Shown: piece after piece, positions 1 through 8,687 of the stretch
Layout of the letters: each line of letters opens with the position of its first letter
How positions within the stretch are numbered: the first letter of the stretch is position 1
Assembly: GCF_002385225.1 (NCBI RefSeq)
Contig: NZ_DGDC01000020.1
Coordinates: 124,035 to 188,034, forward strand
Reading direction: 5' to 3'
Length of the DNA: 64,000 nucleotides
Source of the DNA: Psychrobacter sp. UBA3962
GTDB lineage: Bacteria > Pseudomonadota > Gammaproteobacteria > Pseudomonadales > Moraxellaceae
Made by a program: the position numbers and the translations under genes
Notes under the pieces: generated by a model
What the model saw: only the letters and a program-made list of their open reading frames with translations
Told to the model about the DNA's origin: nothing
The model's database searches: none

Positions 1-2261
1 GGTTCAACTTGTAGTAGCATTTGATAAGCGTTTTCCATACGGCCAGTATTGTCTTCAGGATCAGTCGTGTAGTACACCATTGACTTCAACTGTTCACGGA
101 AGGGGTTGTCCTTACCGTCAGCCATGATTAAATCACCCACTTGACGTTTTAGCTCATCACTAGGCTTCTCAGTAAAGTCACCGCCTGGGAAACAGACCAG
201 TTTCACTAGACCTGCTGCCATACGGTTAGGGAAGTTATCATAGATTTCAAAGAAGGCTTCTTGAATCAAATACAAAGATTTCTCTAATGCCAAACGAGCA
301 TGTAAACGCTCAGATTCAGATTGGCTGCCTTGGGCATAAAATCTTAAAATTGCGGTCATAATAAACAAGTGAGCGTGGATGTCAGCCAAGCGCCCTGACA
401 GCATTTCTCGACGTTTCAAATCCCCAGCCAAGATACCTAATGCCATATCTGCGGTTAACGCAAAGTTGGCACTTAAGCGGTTAATCTTTTTGTAGTAAGG
501 ACGGGTAAAACTATCAGCGAAACTTGGTGCTTTGCCACTGCCTCCAAAATACCCAGCCACAAACGATCTAGCCCCTCTGTTAAAGGTATAGCCCAGATGT
601 TTGAAGAACATTTCATCAAAATTATTCTTGGCTTCTTTTTTATCTTCGCTTTGTAGCAGTTGTAATTCTTCAAATAAATAAGGGTGACAGCGCATCGCTC
701 CTTGACCAAATATCATAAGAGAGCGGGTCAGAATATTGGCCCCTTCTACCGTAATAGAGACAGGAATGGCTTGATAAGGAAGGGCTAAGAAGTTACGGGG
801 ACCCATCTGAATAGCCCGACCCCCCACAATATCCATGCCATCATTCACTATGTCGCGCATGGTTTCTGTGGCATAGTACTTGGCCATTGCGGTCATCACA
901 GAAGGGGTGCCGCCTTCACCTAGACCACAAGTCACTAGGTGACGGAAAGCTTCTAACATATAGGTGCTGCTAGCAATATTACTGCTGGACTCTTGTACCC
1001 CTTCAAACTTACCAACCGGTATCTTGAACTGTTCACGTACTTTGGCAAAAGCACCCACAGTCAGATAAGTCATTTCACCAGCTGAAGTAGATAGAGCAGG
1101 TAAGGAGATACCACGACCTACAGCCAGACACTCCATTAGCATACGCCAACCTTTACCAGCCTTTTCGATACCACCAATGATAAAGTCTAGAGGGATAAAG
1201 ACGTTTTTACCCACTACCGTTCCGTTCATAAAAGGTGAACCAGGGTTGTGGCGCTCACCGGTATGAACCCCTTCATAGTTGGCAGGGATTAGGGCACAAG
1301 TGATGCCATAGTCGGTCTTATTTTTATCGCCCAATAACCCTTCTGGGTCATGAAGTTTAAACGCTAGGCCAACGACGGTAGCAATGGGTGCCAAAGTAAT
1401 CCAGCGCTTAGAGAAGTTCATGTTTAAGCCTAGTACTTTACGGCCTTCATACATGCCATAGCAGACCACCCCTGTATCAGGAATAGCGCCAGCATCTGAA
1501 CCTGCTTCTGGACCGGTTAAACCAAAGCAAGGAATTTCGGTACCATTAGCCAGGCCCGGTAACCAGCGCTGCTTTTGTTCCTCAGTACCATAGTGCATTA
1601 ATAACTCACCTGGACCTAGGGAGTTTGGTACCATACAGCTGACAGCAGCGGTTAAACTTCTTGACGCAATCTTACTCATGATACGGCTTTGAGCATAGGG
1701 GCTAAACTCACGACCCCCATAGCTTTCAGGAATAATTAATCCCAAAAATCCGTTGTCTTTGATGTATTGCCAAGCTTCGGGTGATAAGTCTTTATCATGA
1801 TGATGAATTTGCCATTCATCTAACATCGCACAAAGCGTCTCCACTTCATTATCAATAAATGATTGCTCTTTTTCTGATAAAGTCGGATGAGAGTAGCTAG
1901 AGAATTTATCCCAGTCTGGGGCTCCCATAAACAAATCTTTTTCCCACCAGCTGGTACCGGCGTCTAGTGCTTCACGCTCAGTATCACTCATGCTAGGCAT
2001 TGCGCCTGCTAACATTTTATAGGCAGGATCACTAATCATAGACTTGCGTAGAGGGGTAATTAATACCACTAGACTGCCTATAATTAAGGGGACGCCGAGC
2101 AAAAGTGACCAGGGTGCGATGAATCCAGCGACAACCGCAATAATGATTAGTAGTGCAGCACCGACAGTACGGCTTAAGCCATATAAAAAAACCAACAATA
2201 AAGCAAACAGCTGCAATAGTATGGCGAGAATAAAAAAGCCAACTAAGGTTAAGGTAGTCAT
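1..2261 (-). CDS. fadE: Acyl-CoA dehydrogenase, FadE type (3' end outside window)
   Basis: This gene encodes the first enzyme of fatty acid beta-oxidation, which oxidises acyl-CoA to trans-2-enoyl-CoA with FAD. I read it by translating the minus strand from an ATG at 2259-2261, which has AGGGTG just upstream. The visible part is about 753 codons; E. coli FadE is about 814, so roughly the last 60 residues are missing. The N-terminus has two hydrophobic stretches (residues about 3-60), as in the long membrane-associated FadE proteins. The dehydrogenase core follows, with PESYGGREFSP, CFGLTGPEAGSDAGA, the flavin-domain segment KRWITLAPIATVVGLAF and TVEGANILTRSLMIFGQGA, whose Glu lies where the FadE catalytic base is expected. 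It lies upstream of nothing else on its strand inside the window; radC follows 365 bases away on the same strand. Family assignment is secure; the exact substrate chain length is inferred. Confidence 0.93.
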   Translation of the reverse strand, partial: MTTLTLVGFFILAILLQLFALLLVFLYGLSRTVGAALLIIIAVVAGFIAPWSLLLGVPLIIGSLVVLITPLRKSMISDPAYKMLAGAMPSMSDTEREALDAGTSWWEKDLFMGAPDWDKFSSYSHPTLSEKEQSFIDNEVETLCAMLDEWQIHHHDKDLSPEAWQYIKDNGFLGLIIPESYGGREFSPYAQSRIMSKIASRSLTAAVSCMVPNSLGPGELLMHYGTEEQKQRWLPGLANGTEIPCFGLTGPEAGSDAGAIPDTGVVCYGMYEGRKVLGLNMNFSKRWITLAPIATVVGLAFKLHDPEGLLGDKNKTDYGITCALIPANYEGVHTGERHNPGSPFMNGTVVGKNVFIPLDFIIGGIEKAGKGWRMLMECLAVGRGISLPALSTSAGEMTYLTVGAFAKVREQFKIPVGKFEGVQESSSNIASSTYMLEAFRHLVTCGLGEGGTPSVMTAMAKYYATETMRDIVNDGMDIVGGRAIQMGPRNFLALPYQAIPVSITVEGANILTRSLMIFGQGAMRCHPYLFEELQLLQSEDKKEAKNNFDEMFFKHLGYTFNRGARSFVAGYFGGSGKAPSFADSFTRPYYKKINRLSANFALTADMALGILAGDLKRREMLSGRLADIHAHLFIMTAILRFYAQGSQSESERLHARLALEKSLYLIQEAFFEIYDNFPNRMAAGLVKLVCFPGGDFTEKPSDELKRQVGDLIMADGKDNPFREQLKSMVYYTTDPEDNTGRMENAYQMLLQVE

Positions 2262-2626
2262 AGTTTGCACCCTAAAAAATTAAAATAAATGAAAAGTTAA
2301 AATCAGAAGCTTATATTTTATTATTTGCACTTCTTTATAAATACAATTGCTTTAGTTTAGGGCTAGAGCTCTTTGATTAGCAATAAATAAAAAGCTTACT
2401 AAACTTAACCTATAATCCACAGGACAAAAGCCACTAAAATAAAGGACACTAAATAAGGCAGTTATATCTATAGTAGGTTACAGAGTAAGCAGGTGAAAGC
2501 AGATAATCAAGACTATAATCTTTACAATTGGTTAATTACGTAGGTATTTATTTTAAAGGCTTTAATGAATAAAGCTCTTTGGCATTAAATAGGGGCGGGG
2601 AAGTCAGTCAATATAACTGACACTAA
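2262..2626. other. Intergenic region between radC and fadE
   Basis: This AT-rich spacer of 365 bases holds the presumed fadE promoter on the minus strand. I see no convincing -35/-10 pair, no FadR-like operator that I can defend, and no ORF. The only clear structure is a small inverted repeat next to the radC stop, listed separately. Confidence 0.5.
2603..2621 (-). terminator. Small hairpin after radC
   Basis: GTCAGT at 2603-2608 pairs with ACTGAC at 2616-2621 around a 7-base loop, a few bases beyond the radC stop on the minus strand. There is no T-run after it in that direction, so it is at best a weak or factor-assisted terminator. Confidence 0.3.
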
Positions 2627-3307
2627 TTAAAAGGGAGCAGTGCCAGATTCTGCAAAAGAAAGGGTGTCATTGCGTCCGACTATTATATGGTCAATCAAAC
2701 TTAAGTCGATGGCTTGGCAGGCTTGCTTTAAGGTTTCGGTTAAATGAATATCTGCGGCGGAAGGGGTGGCGTTTTGATTGGGATGGTTGTGCGCCACTAT
2801 GAGCTGGCTGGCCCCTTGCTGCAGACCATGGCGTAGCACTTGCTTAATACAGACTGAGCAAGAAGTAAAACCGCCCACAAAAAGCACTTTGAAGTCTAAC
2901 AAATTTAAGCCATTGTCTAGGCAAAGTACTGCAAACACTTCTTTGGTCTCACGGCGTAGCTGGGTGGTGATATAGTCTTTCACCACCTGTGATCGATTGA
3001 GGTTATTACCCGTTTTTAGTTCACTGCTCAAATAACGTTTGCCCATCTCTAAGCTAGCCAAGAGTTGGGCATATTTTGATGGGCCGATACCGTGGCAGGC
3101 CAATACGGACTGTTTTGGTGCTGCTAATAATTCAGCGATGCTACCAAAGTGAGTAATCAGACTGCGGGCAAGCTCAAGTGCTGACTGGTCTTTGGTTCCG
3201 GTCCGTAGAAATATGGCCAATATTTCAGCATCCGTTAAATGTTCAGGACCATGATTAAGCAGCTTTTCTCTTGGTCGATTATCTTCGTGCCAGTCTTTTA
3301 TTGCCAT
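2627..3307 (-). CDS. radC: RadC family protein (JAB/MPN+ domain)
   Basis: The product is a 226-aa RadC-family protein. Residues about 1-90 form the helical N-terminal part with a helix-hairpin-helix-like ACHGIGPSKYAQLLASLEMG. Residues about 105-226 form the JAB1/MPN+ metalloprotease-like domain, with the metal motif HNHPNQNATPSAAD (His-x-His followed about ten residues later by Asp). The length matches the family (about 220-230). Its annotated role in DNA repair is historical and the biochemical function of chromosomal RadC remains unclear, so only the family call is firm. In many gammaproteobacteria radC sits next to coaBC (dfp); here coaBC is nearby on the other strand, separated by a GNAT gene, which fits that arrangement. 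Confidence 0.93.
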   Translation of the reverse strand: MAIKDWHEDNRPREKLLNHGPEHLTDAEILAIFLRTGTKDQSALELARSLITHFGSIAELLAAPKQSVLACHGIGPSKYAQLLASLEMGKRYLSSELKTGNNLNRSQVVKDYITTQLRRETKEVFAVLCLDNGLNLLDFKVLFVGGFTSCSVCIKQVLRHGLQQGASQLIVAHNHPNQNATPSAADIHLTETLKQACQAIDLSLIDHIIVGRNDTLSFAESGTAPF

Positions 3308-3589
3308 TATTTAAGCCTGTAGTCGAGTAGAGCAAGATAGAAATAATACGGGTGTTGTTGGGTGGCTATCATAAGTCAGTATTTATCTAATCAATGCGTT
3401 AAAATTGGTAAAGATATATGTGGCATTATACTTTTTTTAGATAGAAATAATTTAGTTTATCTTATCTATTATTTAATAATAACTATTATTTGTATTGAAG
3501 CATAGGCTATAAATTTAGGCAGTTACTGGATGCTATTACTGGATGGCTATCGCTTCTTATACTCACTTAATAACTTGGATTTATTCTAT

Positions 3590-4048
3590 ATGAAAACTAA
3601 TGAAGTAACTGTTAAGCCTCTCACTGAAGCGGATTATGGTGATTGGTGTAAGTACTGGCAAGCTTATTTACGCTTTTATAAGACGTCATTGACGGAAGAA
3701 GTGACTCAGGCTACTTGGTCAAGAATATTAGACAGTAATGTCCCCATTTATGGGTTTGGGGCATTTGATGGAGCTAAGCTCGTTGGTATTGCCCATGTGG
3801 TGTTGCACCCCAACACTTGGAATGCCACAGATTGCTGCTACCTTGAAGACCTGTATGTGGATAGTGCTGCTAGAGGTTTGGGCATAGGGCGGGCGCTGAT
3901 AGAACAGGTATATCAGTTTGCTGAAGTGCATAATTGTAATCGTGTGTATTGGGTTACCGATATGGATAATGAAAACGCACGTTACTTGTATGATAAATTA
4001 GCCCGTCAAACGGACGTGGTCCAGTATCGTAAAGACTTGCCCTTATAG
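3590..4048 (+). CDS. GNAT family N-acetyltransferase
   Basis: The product, 152 aa from the ATG at 3590, is a single GNAT domain that would transfer an acetyl group from acetyl-CoA to an unknown amine or protein substrate. The acetyl-CoA-binding motif is visible in LYVDSAARGLGIGRALIEQV, with the R-G-x-G-x-G/A signature, preceded by a beta strand with the aromatic pair CCYLEDLYV. A longer frame opens at ATG 3530 and would add MLLLDGYRFLYSLNNLDLFY; I prefer 3590 because the GNAT fold begins directly after it (VTVKPLTEADYGDWCKYW) and the extension looks like translated spacer, but neither start has a strong ribosome-binding site. It lies between radC and coaBC. Substrate cannot be told from sequence. 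Confidence 0.85.
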   Translation: MKTNEVTVKPLTEADYGDWCKYWQAYLRFYKTSLTEEVTQATWSRILDSNVPIYGFGAFDGAKLVGIAHVVLHPNTWNATDCCYLEDLYVDSAARGLGIGRALIEQVYQFAEVHNCNRVYWVTDMDNENARYLYDKLARQTDVVQYRKDLPL

Positions 4049-4231
4049 TTGTTATACCGGGCACATGTTTTATAAATGGGTGTATTAAATCTATCCACAA
4101 CACATTGAAACTTGTTACCATAAGCACATTTTTTATTCAGCGTTTTTAATGCAGGCTTCAAAACTACGCATCACTTTATAGCCTATAGCCTTCATTTTTT
4201 TGCATATTATCCATTAAGGTAGTTCTCAGAT

Positions 4232-5479
4232 ATGAGTCAAATATTTACTCCAGTTGTACCTGTTGCCCCCAATATCACCAAAGTTATTCTTGCCATAACT
4301 GGTGGCATTGCTGCTTACAAATCTGCTTTATTAGCCCGCTTATTGGTTAAAGAAGGCTTTGAAGTCCGAGTAATTATGACTCAAGGCGCACAGCAATTTA
4401 TTACGCCGTTAACGCTTCAAGCCTTGACCGGCAATGAGGTGCATACTGAGCTGCTCGATACCGAAGCGGAAGCGGGTATGGGCCATATTGAATTGGCTAA
4501 ATGGGCTGATTTAGTATTAATAACGCCTGCCTCTGCTAATACCTTAGCCCGATTGGCAATGGGCATGGCAGATGATTTGTTGGCCACCGTCTGTTTGGCA
4601 ACCAGCGCTCCAGTCATGATCGCTCCGGCGATGAACCAACAAATGTGGGCGCATCCTGCAGTGCAGTTAAATGTACAGACCCTAAGCGATATGGGTTATG
4701 AGATGATTGAGCCGGATAGTGGGGTCCAAGCTTGTGGTGATGTAGGCGCAGGACGCTTGCCAGAGCCAGAAATTTTGTTAAGACGAGTGCTTAACTTCAA
4801 AGCAAAGTTAATGGTTCCGCAGAGTTTGACTGGTAAAAAAGTAACCATTACTGCAGGGCCGACAGTAGAAGCCATAGACCCTGTAAGATTCTTATCCAAT
4901 CACTCAACTGGTAAAATGGGCTTTGCTTTGGCCCGCGCTTGTCGTGATGCAGGGGCGGAAGTTACGTTGATTGCGGGAGGCAAGGTCGATTTAACCACAC
5001 CGCTTGACGTACAGCGCGTTAATGTATTATCTGCCAATGATATGTTGCAAGCGGCCAGTCAGTCAGCGGAAGCAGGCTGTGATATCTTTATTGCTACCGC
5101 AGCCGTCGCCGACTACCGTACCCGAGATGCCGCCCCACAAAAGATTAAAAAGACCCAAGATGAGATGACTTTGGATTTGGTGAAAAACCCCGATATTTTG
5201 GCCACCATTTCACACACTTATCCAGATATGTTCGTTGTGGGCTTTGCAGCTGAAACCCAAGATGTTGAAAAATATGCTCGAGGGAAGTTAGCTTCGAAAG
5301 ACTTAGACATGATCGCTTGTAATGACGTGTCACGCAAAGACATTGGTTTTGCCAGTGATGAAAACGCGATGACTGTATTTTTCGCCGACAAGTATCAGCA
5401 GGAGCCTGAGGCACTAGACAAGGCCAGTAAGGATGAAATTGCCCGTAAATTGGTGGCCCTTATTGGCCAGACTATTTAG
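4232..5479 (+). CDS. coaBC: Bifunctional phosphopantothenoylcysteine decarboxylase / phosphopantothenate-cysteine ligase
   Basis: This cytoplasmic enzyme makes 4'-phosphopantetheine in coenzyme A synthesis. At 415 aa it has the usual fused layout. The N-terminal flavin-dependent CoaC domain (about 1-195) shows ITGGIAAYKSALLARLL, the active His in HIELAKWADLVLITPASANT, the PAMNQQMW motif, and ACGDVGAGRLPEPEIL, which carries the conserved Cys of the substrate flap. The C-terminal CoaB domain (about 200-415) shows ITAGPTVEAIDPVRFLSNHS, ATAAVADYR, LVKNPDILATI and GFAAET. It stands alone with 183 bases upstream. After its stop, AAAGCTATTTA occurs twice (5483-5493 and 5498-5508). The assignment is secure. 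Confidence 0.97.
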   Translation: MSQIFTPVVPVAPNITKVILAITGGIAAYKSALLARLLVKEGFEVRVIMTQGAQQFITPLTLQALTGNEVHTELLDTEAEAGMGHIELAKWADLVLITPASANTLARLAMGMADDLLATVCLATSAPVMIAPAMNQQMWAHPAVQLNVQTLSDMGYEMIEPDSGVQACGDVGAGRLPEPEILLRRVLNFKAKLMVPQSLTGKKVTITAGPTVEAIDPVRFLSNHSTGKMGFALARACRDAGAEVTLIAGGKVDLTTPLDVQRVNVLSANDMLQAASQSAEAGCDIFIATAAVADYRTRDAAPQKIKKTQDEMTLDLVKNPDILATISHTYPDMFVVGFAAETQDVEKYARGKLASKDLDMIACNDVSRKDIGFASDENAMTVFFADKYQQEPEALDKASKDEIARKLVALIGQTI

Positions 5480-5542
5480 CTAAAAGCTATTTAAATGAAA
5501 GCTATTTAACGGATGTAAAACGAGTAAACTAAAGGGTCGTAT

Positions 5543-6370
5543 ATGACTAAATTAACCAAAGAGACTCAAGCTGAAATCAGTCAGGTCACCAATGCTACCA
5601 TTAAGACCATGCTAGAGCACCGCTCCGTCCGAGATTACACCGATGAGCCTATTAGTGTAGAAATGCTTGAAGCTGTTTTGGAAGCAGGACGTGCAGTGTC
5701 AACTTCTAATTACATGCAGTCAGTGAGTGTGGTGCGTATTACTGATCGCCAGCAGCGAATTAAGTTCCATCAAATCTCAAATGGCATGAGTGAAGAGCAG
5801 TACAATGAAGCGATTGCAGAGGGCAAAAAACTGGCTCATCCTTATGTTTTAGAAGCCCCTGAGTATTTGGTGTTCTGTATGGACACTCATCGGCACAGTC
5901 AAATAGAGCCAGCAGCTCAGCTTGATTGGATTGAGGTATTAATCATTGCTGCAGTGGATGTGGCTTTATATGCTCAAAACGTATTGGCTGCCGCAGAATC
6001 ATTGGGCTTAGGTGGCGTCTATATCGGTAGTATGCGTAATGATATTGAGCGGGCAGGTGAGGTTATCAAGGCACCAAAACATGTGGTGCCGCTATTTGGG
6101 ATGTGCTTAGGACACCCTAGTGATTCGCCCAAAAATGACACTACCAAACCGCGTTTACCACTGTCTGTTTTAGTGTCTGAAAATCAGTATCAGCCAGCGA
6201 CTGAAGCACAGATTGAAGATTTTAACCAAGCTGTTGTCGACTACTATGTAGAGCAGCGTGGGGAAGGGACGCATCCGGATTGGAAGGATCAAGTTAAAAA
6301 GGTGTTCGGAGCCCCAGTACGTCCGCATGTGATGGACTACCTAAACAAGCAAGGGTTCGCCAAACGTTAA
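5543..6370 (+). CDS. nfsA: NADPH-dependent nitroreductase, NfsA-like
   Basis: The product is a 275-aa flavoprotein of the nitroreductase family, expected to bind FMN and reduce nitroaromatics and quinones with NADPH. Similarity to E. coli NfsA runs along its length as I recall it: HRSVRDYTDEPISVEML at the N-terminus, the SLGLGGVYIGSMRNDIE segment, PLFGMCLGHPSD followed by KPRLPLSVLVSENQYQP, and a C-terminus ending MDYLNKQGFAKR, close to the NfsA end. NfsA is about 240 aa; the extra length here is mainly N-terminal and an insertion around residues 85-105. It follows coaBC by 63 bases and precedes the TauE/SafE gene by 48 bases, so the three may share transcripts. Physiological substrate unknown. 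Confidence 0.88.
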   Translation: MTKLTKETQAEISQVTNATIKTMLEHRSVRDYTDEPISVEMLEAVLEAGRAVSTSNYMQSVSVVRITDRQQRIKFHQISNGMSEEQYNEAIAEGKKLAHPYVLEAPEYLVFCMDTHRHSQIEPAAQLDWIEVLIIAAVDVALYAQNVLAAAESLGLGGVYIGSMRNDIERAGEVIKAPKHVVPLFGMCLGHPSDSPKNDTTKPRLPLSVLVSENQYQPATEAQIEDFNQAVVDYYVEQRGEGTHPDWKDQVKKVFGAPVRPHVMDYLNKQGFAKR

Positions 6371-6418
6371 CCTCTAATCAGATGAGTTGACCTTTAGTTT
6401 ATAGCCAGTGGATATCAA

Positions 6419-7186
6419 ATGTTCAACTCCGAAAACCTATTATTAACCTTCATTTTTACCGTTGCCTCTTTGCTACATGGAATCAGTGGTATTGGAGTGA
6501 CGCTGGTTTCTACCACAGCTTTGGCGAGCATGTATTCTTTGCAGCACGCCATTATCCTAATTATCTTTCCTTCGTTAGTGCTCAACCTGATGACTTGGCT
6601 TATCGGGGGCGGGCGTAGTATTGCTGAGAATTTTTGCTATTATCTGAAGCATTATTGGCTGCTGGCATTAATGAGTCTACTGGGCAGCTTACTTGGCGTT
6701 AAATTGCTATTATGGGTGGACAGCAGTTATATCTTAGTGTTACTTGCGGCAGTGATTGCCTTTTATGTCATTAGTAATGCTTTGGGTAAAAGGATAATTC
6801 TACCTGCCACGACCCCAGTATTGATTGTTACCGGCCTTATTGCAGGCATAATAGGCGGGTCTACCAATGCCATGTCAACCATATTGCTGATGTATTTGCT
6901 AGGCAGTAGTGATGATAAAAATACCATCGCTAAAGTAGGTAATATGTGTTACTTATTGGGGAAGGTCGCTCAAATTATCGTATTACGTGACTCATTGATG
7001 GCCTTACCTAAAGCAGACTGGTTACTTATTGGTTTATTGACCACGGTTTCGCTAGCCAGCTTAATGATTGGTATCCGCTTGCGTCAATACCTATCTCAGG
7101 CCAGATTTCGACAGTTGGTGCTTGTTATTTTGACCGTTCTAGGGTTAAGGGTGGGTTGGCAAGGTATGGTTGGATTGATAGGGTAA
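6419..7186 (+). CDS. TauE/SafE-type membrane permease
   Basis: The product is a 255-aa integral inner-membrane protein with about seven to eight hydrophobic segments and a two-fold pattern. The first half contains ASLLHGISGIGVTLVSTTAL and the second LIAGIIGGSTNAMSTILLMY, the repeated glycine-rich signature of the TauE/SafE (DUF81) family of presumed anion or sulfite/sulfonate exporters. Length agrees with the family (about 250). No neighbouring sulfur genes support a particular substrate, so the transported compound is unknown. The stop codon lies inside the first copy of a 13-base-period duplication (GATAGGGTAA at 7177-7186 and 7190-7199). Confidence 0.85.
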   Translation: MFNSENLLLTFIFTVASLLHGISGIGVTLVSTTALASMYSLQHAIILIIFPSLVLNLMTWLIGGGRSIAENFCYYLKHYWLLALMSLLGSLLGVKLLLWVDSSYILVLLAAVIAFYVISNALGKRIILPATTPVLIVTGLIAGIIGGSTNAMSTILLMYLLGSSDDKNTIAKVGNMCYLLGKVAQIIVLRDSLMALPKADWLLIGLLTTVSLASLMIGIRLRQYLSQARFRQLVLVILTVLGLRVGWQGMVGLIG

Positions 7187-7248
7187 GTGGATAGGGTAAA
7201 CAGCTACAGGGCTATTTATCTTGAGTTAAGGGATGAAAGGAGAGCATT

Positions 7249-7914
7249 ATGAATACCGTTTATAGCATTAATAAAAGTCTGGCTAGAGCGGCTGTATTGA
7301 CAAGTGTTATGGCGTTATCTGTCTCTGCTTTGGCTACAGTGGGTGGGGGTCAGCGAATTGAAATATTGGGCTACGATAAAGCGGAGCAAAAAGTGTTTGT
7401 CTTACGTCACTATGACGATGGACGTGGCCGCTTACCTCAGCTTTATTATTATGATTTGTCTAGCAAAAACCCTGAAAAGTTGGTTGAAGTCCGCTCACTG
7501 TATATAAATCCTAAGACCAAAAAGTACGATGAGTTTGAGGACAGTAATGGTCGTTTTAGCAAGGAGCTAAAGCAGATTAAAAATAGAGTGGTTACGCTCA
7601 AGCCTACCTATACTCAAGTTACGGTCCAAGTAGAGTCGTTACGTCAACAAAAAAAGAGCAATCTACAGTCTTGGCTAGGCGAGATAGGTCAGGGAACCGA
7701 GTATCAGTTTAACTATAAATTAAATGCTGATGAGGCTAAGTACTCTAGTCCAGTTCATAGTGCCACCGCTTATTCAGTGTGTCTTACTGCCGATAATGTG
7801 GTCTATAAAGTGCCCAATAAGCCTTATGCTTTAAGCACAGTCAAATATAAAGGCACTTTAATGGAAGGCGGCTATGACTACCAGGATGTGGTCTTCTTAA
7901 AACAGACCAAATAA
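7249..7914 (+). CDS. Exported protein of unknown function
   Basis: I do not recognise this 221-aa protein. It starts at an ATG preceded by GGAGAGC and has a probable signal peptide (residues about 1-30: basic start, hydrophobic core AVLTSVMALSVSA, then ALATVGGG). The mature part is polar, rich in Lys, Tyr, Gln and Asp, and probably beta-rich, for example KVFVLRHYDDGRGRLPQLYY and YQFNYKLNADEAKYSSPVHS. One Cys follows late (SVCLT). This suggests a periplasmic or surface protein. It lies between the permease gene (62 bases) and the glycosylase gene (68 bases), and neither points to a function. Confidence 0.75.
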   Translation: MNTVYSINKSLARAAVLTSVMALSVSALATVGGGQRIEILGYDKAEQKVFVLRHYDDGRGRLPQLYYYDLSSKNPEKLVEVRSLYINPKTKKYDEFEDSNGRFSKELKQIKNRVVTLKPTYTQVTVQVESLRQQKKSNLQSWLGEIGQGTEYQFNYKLNADEAKYSSPVHSATAYSVCLTADNVVYKVPNKPYALSTVKYKGTLMEGGYDYQDVVFLKQTK

Positions 7915-7982
7915 TTCAGCCTAGTTCAATATTAAATATTAAATATATTCTTTAATGGGTCAAATAACACAGCAGTGACAGT

Positions 7983-8624
7983 ATGAAAAATCAGCCGATT
8001 CGGACACTTGAGACTCCCACTCAATTACAGTCTGATATTCAAGCGCTAATAACAGTAGAGCCCCGATTTGAAAAGGTCTATCAGCAAGTGGGTGTACCAG
8101 ACTTAAGGCGTAATCCTGGAGGATTTGAGCAACTGATGCGTGCCATGGTGGGTCAACAGCTGTCAGTTGCGGCGGCCACTAGTATTTGGAATAGGCTTGA
8201 GACAGCAGGATTAATAAGCCCCGATGTCATCATGCATGTGGAGGATGAGGCACTGCGTGAGCAAGGATTATCGCGCCAAAAGATTCGTTATCTGCGCTCC
8301 TTAGTTGAGCACAATATTGATTTTGAGGCGTTACAACATTTGCCGGATAGGGAAGTCATTAAAAGCTTAACCGCGGTGACGGGTATTGGTAACTGGACCG
8401 CAGAGATGTATTTGCTGTTTAGCTTAGGTAGAGCCGATGTGTTGGCTGTGGATGATTTGGCCATTAAGGTAGGCGCTATGGATTTGTTGCAGTTGGAAGC
8501 AAGGCCAACGCCAAAACAGCTTAAACTATTAACTGAGCCTTGGTCGCCCTACCGTAGCGCGGCAAGTTTATTATTATGGTCACATTATGGTTGGCTTAAA
8601 GACCGTGATGCGGTGCCGGTGTGA
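7983..8624 (+). CDS. DNA-3-methyladenine glycosylase II-like (HhH-GPD)
   Basis: The product is a 213-aa base-excision repair glycosylase of the HhH-GPD superfamily, AlkA/Mag1-like, expected to remove alkylated purines from DNA. The domain starts near residue 40 with QLMRAMVGQQLSVAAATSIW. The helix-hairpin-helix follows at about 130-145 (LTAVTGIGNWTAEMYLLFSL), and the catalytic Asp is one of the pair in LAVDDLAIKVG (residues 157-158). It is shorter than E. coli AlkA (282 aa), lacking its N-terminal domain, and so resembles the compact Mag1 or archaeal type. It converges on rsmI across 63 bases. A GCGGTG/CACCGC inverted repeat overlaps its stop codon. Confidence 0.9.
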   Translation: MKNQPIRTLETPTQLQSDIQALITVEPRFEKVYQQVGVPDLRRNPGGFEQLMRAMVGQQLSVAAATSIWNRLETAGLISPDVIMHVEDEALREQGLSRQKIRYLRSLVEHNIDFEALQHLPDREVIKSLTAVTGIGNWTAEMYLLFSLGRADVLAVDDLAIKVGAMDLLQLEARPTPKQLKLLTEPWSPYRSAASLLLWSHYGWLKDRDAVPV

Positions 8625-8687
8625 CACCGCAGATCACTTATGCTCTGTTTAGCTTAGCATTGAGAAATGGTTCTCTTAGGGTTGGTT

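Noticed and set aside
2044..2283. Plus-strand reading frame over the fadE start
   Set aside because: It covers the conserved N-terminus of FadE on the other strand and has no ribosome-binding site or recognisable domain.
8608..8630. TGCGGTG/CACCGCA hairpin over the stop codon of the AlkA-like gene as a terminator
   Set aside because: The dyad is real but has no T-run on either side and sits partly in coding sequence, so I do not call it a terminator.
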